From Gordionus sp. m RMFG-2023 (Eukaryota > Nematomorpha > Gordioida > Chordodea > Parachordodidae), in contig NC_088776.1 of assembly GCF_954871325.1 (NCBI RefSeq), forward strand, positions 57,019,301 through 57,083,300: 64,000 bases of DNA, read 5' to 3'. Shown piece after piece: positions 61,601 through 64,000 of this stretch (its first letter is position 1; the number at the start of each line of letters is the position of its first letter). The notes beneath the pieces are model-generated. The model had not been told where the DNA came from. It saw nothing but the letters and a program-made list of their open reading frames with translations, and searched no databases. The translations under genes and the position numbers were made by a program.

Positions 61601-62540
61601 ACTCCATAGCTAGCTGCAACCCATTTATCTTCGCATCGATGGTTGCTTTATTTGAAAATGACAGGCGAGGTGTCCGTGGCAGAATCATTTGTATGGCATG
61701 GGTTCTACAATCTTTCGCTATGTGGTTTGCCTTACCGCAACGAAAGCATATCACTTTCTTTTGAATAGAGTTAGGTTTGATACTAGGTCTATAATTATTA
61801 TTAGGAATATAATTATTACTAAAGTGTTTATTATTATTGAATCTATTGACGTTTGTATAATTATTATTTCTAAAATAATTATTTTTCGAACCCTGTGTTG
61901 GCCTATTTTTAACGCGATCGCTAAACGCACGGTCTCTTCAAACGTAATATTGCCTTCGATATACTTTGACCGAAGTTCTTTGTCCAACTCAGGTAAGCCT
62001 ACTCCTAGGATAAATATATCTCTTAAAAGATCATCAAAAGGCGGTTTAAAATTACAAAGAGAACAGACAGTTTTAACCCTAATTGAAAAGTCAATAATCA
62101 TCTCATTATATCTTTTTAGCGTAAAAAAAATTTTCCTATTTACGAAAATGCTCGAACTATCCTTGAACACCAAATTTAAGCTTTTTATTAAAGTATCATA
62201 ATTTATCATCTCTAAATTTATTGGAAAGTGAAAGTTCTTAATTTTGATAAGATTGTCTGTTCAGATATAGGCTAAAAGCAGGTCTTTTTTTGTATTTAAA
62301 TCTATAATATTTCTTACTTTATAAATTAACTCCAAGTTAAATAAGTAGTCCTGAATATTTACTTTTTCTTTGACGAATTCTGGAATATGGAAATTAATAG
62401 GAACTACTTCCATTGAGTCTTTAACTTTAATAGGAAATACTTCCATTGAATCTTCAACTTTAATAGGAGCTACTTCCATTGAGTCTTTTACTTTAAATTT
62501 AATAAATCAAATAAATCTTCTCTAAAAAAATCTTCGCCAA

Positions 62541-62708
62541 TGAAGTGTTTTATTAAATAAGTAAAATAAGTAAAGTAAGTAAAAAGTATTTTATGAATAT
62601 CACTTATATATATATAATGAATTCAATCCTTCAGGTTATGTAATTTACAAACGAAAAGTTAATATTATATTCAATTTAAATTCAATTTACAATTACAATT
62701 ATATTACA
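62541..62708 (-). repeat. 5' LTR of the Ty3/Gypsy element
   Basis: This is a 168-bp LTR with TG...CA ends, matching 58452-58624. The primer-binding-like TGGCGAAGA lies just inside it on the minus strand. Confidence 0.9.
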
Positions 62709-63059
62709 TAAATCTTGCAAGAATTTGAACCTTGTGCATGAGTACGAATTTCATGAACAAATCATTATTGAAACAACAGGATGTGAAATGTTTAAATTAA
62801 ATGATTTCCCGATATTTTTAAATCTAGATGTTAAAACATATTTTTTAAGAGCAGCAATTATTTTTATACCACCTGCTGTGTCCACAGGGATAGGACATTA
62901 TATATGTTATTCAAAACGAATAGATGGAACTTGGGAAGTTTATAATGACCTTTTAAAATCCATGGTATGCAAAAGAAATGACATCCAAGAAGATGTGATA
63001 TGTCATGCCTTGTTATATACAATATAAAGAAAGAAAATTTTCGAAAAAGGATTAAAATA

Positions 63060-63345
63060 TATGATGAGTGAATGAGACATGTATTTTTATATTGATTAGC
63101 TATGGTTCATCAATTTAATATAAATTGATGAATGTATCGGAAATGTATTTTTACATTGATTTGCTATGATTCATCAATTTAATTAAAAATTTGATGAGTG
63201 AATCGGAAATGTATCTTATTTTTGATACGATATATCACTGAAAATTTAATAAAATTTGATGAATGTATCAGAAATGTATATTTACATTGATTCGCTATGA
63301 ATACTCCATCTAATTAAAAATTTGATGTGTGAATCTGCAATGTGC
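63060..63345 (+). repeat. tandem array of about 65-bp units with inverted repeats
   Basis: The units start GATGAGTGAAT or GATGAATGTATC at about 63062, 63126, 63192, 63259 and 63322. Most contain GATGAAT...ATTCATC, so each can form a hairpin. It follows the stop codon of the peptidase gene by about 35 bases. Confidence 0.75.
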
Positions 63346-64000
63346 CAATGTTTTATTGCGCTTCTAAGTGATTTGACAATTATAAACTCCAAGGAGACCC
63401 AATGTGCCTACAAATGTGAGTTGCTTGAAAATATAACCATCAATTCGTAAAGTATAAAATATTAATTTTTTTTTAAAGTTCTGTTTTCATACCTTTGTCG
63501 CTTTTTTTTATTTCTTCCTTTTTTTAGTCAATCTTATTTTTCCCTCTCTCCCTTAAATTCTAACTCCCACCATCACGGGGTGGGGAGTGAATGTGATTAT
63601 TTAATGGGGTAAATAAGGTAGGTATTAAAAACACTCATTTTACAATAATAACTTATTTTGGCTTTAAATTATAAATAAAAAGGTAAAAAATTTTAGGCGA
63701 AAATTCAATGCGCCCGTCTTTCTTGACGGTAGTACTGTTATAATTAGTTATCATAATACAAATAAAAATAAAGTATAACCATTAATATTCTTCAACATTT
63801 CATTACATAGCTTTTACAATTAAGCCCTTGACACTTCCTATGCAAAAATATATTTAAATTAAATCCATATTCTGCTAGAGTTTTGAAAGAATTTAATTTG
63901 TCGTAAAAGTTCAATGTTGTACTGGAATTATTAAATTATAAAATATAGGATATTTTTACCGATCTTATATATTATAGGGTATTTGCTGAAGTTTCCTAAT
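63346..64000. other. no gene recognised
   Basis: AT-rich, with a pyrimidine-rich patch (63480-63560) and a short GC patch CACGGGGTGGGGAGTG near 63575. Nothing supports a gene. Confidence 0.4.

Larger units (their letters stand above)
58452..62708 (-). mobile_element. Ty3/Gypsy LTR retrotransposon, Mag-type, broken fossil
   Basis: This 4.26-kb element lies on the minus strand, bounded by short LTRs and a perfect 5-bp target duplication TAAAT (58447-58451 and 62709-62713). Parts in order: gag (about 62480-61760); a zinc knuckle CFRCGKANHIAKDC and an aspartic protease with DTGA (about 61750-61400); reverse transcriptase (about 61300-60440); RNase H with VTDHKPLQYI (about 60330-60000); and integrase with an HHCC-type finger and a catalytic core containing VSDNGTQFTGSEF (about 59700-59000). 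There is no envelope gene. A TGGCGAAGA primer-binding-like site follows the right LTR, and a purine-rich AGTAGGGAGAA precedes the left one. The protein resembles K02A2.6-type Mag elements. It is broken, with about half a dozen breaks. The LTRs differ by a few per cent plus a small indel, so it is a relatively recent arrival. Confidence 0.92.
57595..63027 (+). pseudogene. USP-like (C19) cysteine peptidase gene, split by a Ty3/Gypsy insertion
   Basis: This is a ubiquitin-specific-protease-like domain in two blocks, 57595-58450 and 62713-63027, about 390 codons. The catalytic Cys is in GNTCAIDAF (Cys codon 58010), the His in STGIGHYICYSK (62896), and the third residue in WEVYNDL (62944-62949), so all three active-site positions are present. 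Paired cysteines CTNNEC (about 58305-58320) and CKSC (across the insertion site) would make the zinc-binding fingers of this fold. The N-terminal block (VVPDNQAP..ARKKRSYYG) is lysine/glutamate-rich and has no ATG at its start, because a TGA lies directly upstream, so the 5' end is missing or lies in another exon. One extra A in the A7 run at 57911-57917 shifts the frame, which could be a real lesion or a sequence error. Phase is kept across the insertion site. It could be a host gene or a transposon passenger. Confidence 0.65.

Overview
The window is very AT-rich animal DNA (roughly three quarters A+T by eye). It holds no bacterial-style operons, no CRISPR array, no rRNA and no convincing intact host gene. 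What can be recognised is a dense, layered set of mobile elements: hAT, piggyBac and Mutator-like DNA transposons, non-LTR retrotransposons of RTE-like and other clades, and one Ty3/Gypsy LTR element of the Mag type. This mixture, and the close match of the LINE and MULE proteins to families common in insects and other invertebrates, suggests an arthropod or similar invertebrate. The species cannot be named from this sequence.

The backbone, about 1.2-55.6 kb, is a degenerate multi-kilobase repeat unit seen as a tail (copy 0) plus six copies or partial copies (A to F). All lie in the same orientation with the same internal order of landmarks. Copy A is about 3.9-9.1 kb, B 12.8-17.2 kb, C 19.9-29.4 kb, D 30.5-36.9 kb, E 44.2-49.2 kb (its first module probably at 37.8 kb) and F 53.9-55.6 kb. 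The units carry no recognisable gene. Each copy is interrupted by different transposons, so the sister copies serve as empty-site references and give a relative order of events. One hAT insertion (1707; 17222) and an RTE fragment (16.6, 29.2 and 49.0 kb) are shared by units and are therefore old. A hAT at 4416-6908, the piggyBac at 23445-26089 and the LINE at 31.1-33.6 kb are each in one copy only and are younger. A (CCTTT)95 microsatellite has grown from a short pyrimidine tract in copy A only.

Elements by position: hAT 1.7-3.2 kb; hAT 4.4-6.9 kb with another hAT nested inside; near-complete RTE-like LINE on the minus strand at 9.3-12.3 kb with a tRNA-like sequence beside its 5' end; a GC-richer unidentified island at 17.4-17.8 kb, repeated at 42.5-43.5 kb; a 3'-truncated LINE at 18.3-19.7 kb; piggyBac at 23.4-26.1 kb; a hAT remnant with a dimerisation domain at 27.3-28.4 kb; a LINE at 31.1-33.6 kb; a MULE transposase remnant at 40.4-42.1 kb split by a 1.15-kb hAT-like element; a second RTE-like LINE on the plus strand at 49.35-52.3 kb; and a foldback repeat at 52.4-53.5 kb.

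The right end is different. A satellite of about 300-bp units with a conserved hairpin (55.6-57.1 kb) precedes a gene for a ubiquitin-specific-protease-like (C19) cysteine peptidase (57.6-63.0 kb). That gene is split by a 4.26-kb Ty3/Gypsy element (58452-62708) with TG...CA LTRs and a perfect TAAAT target duplication. The Cys box lies on one side and the His box on the other. A second hairpin-bearing tandem array (about 65-bp units) follows at 63.06-63.35 kb. This flanked peptidase gene is the most distinctive coding content of the window.
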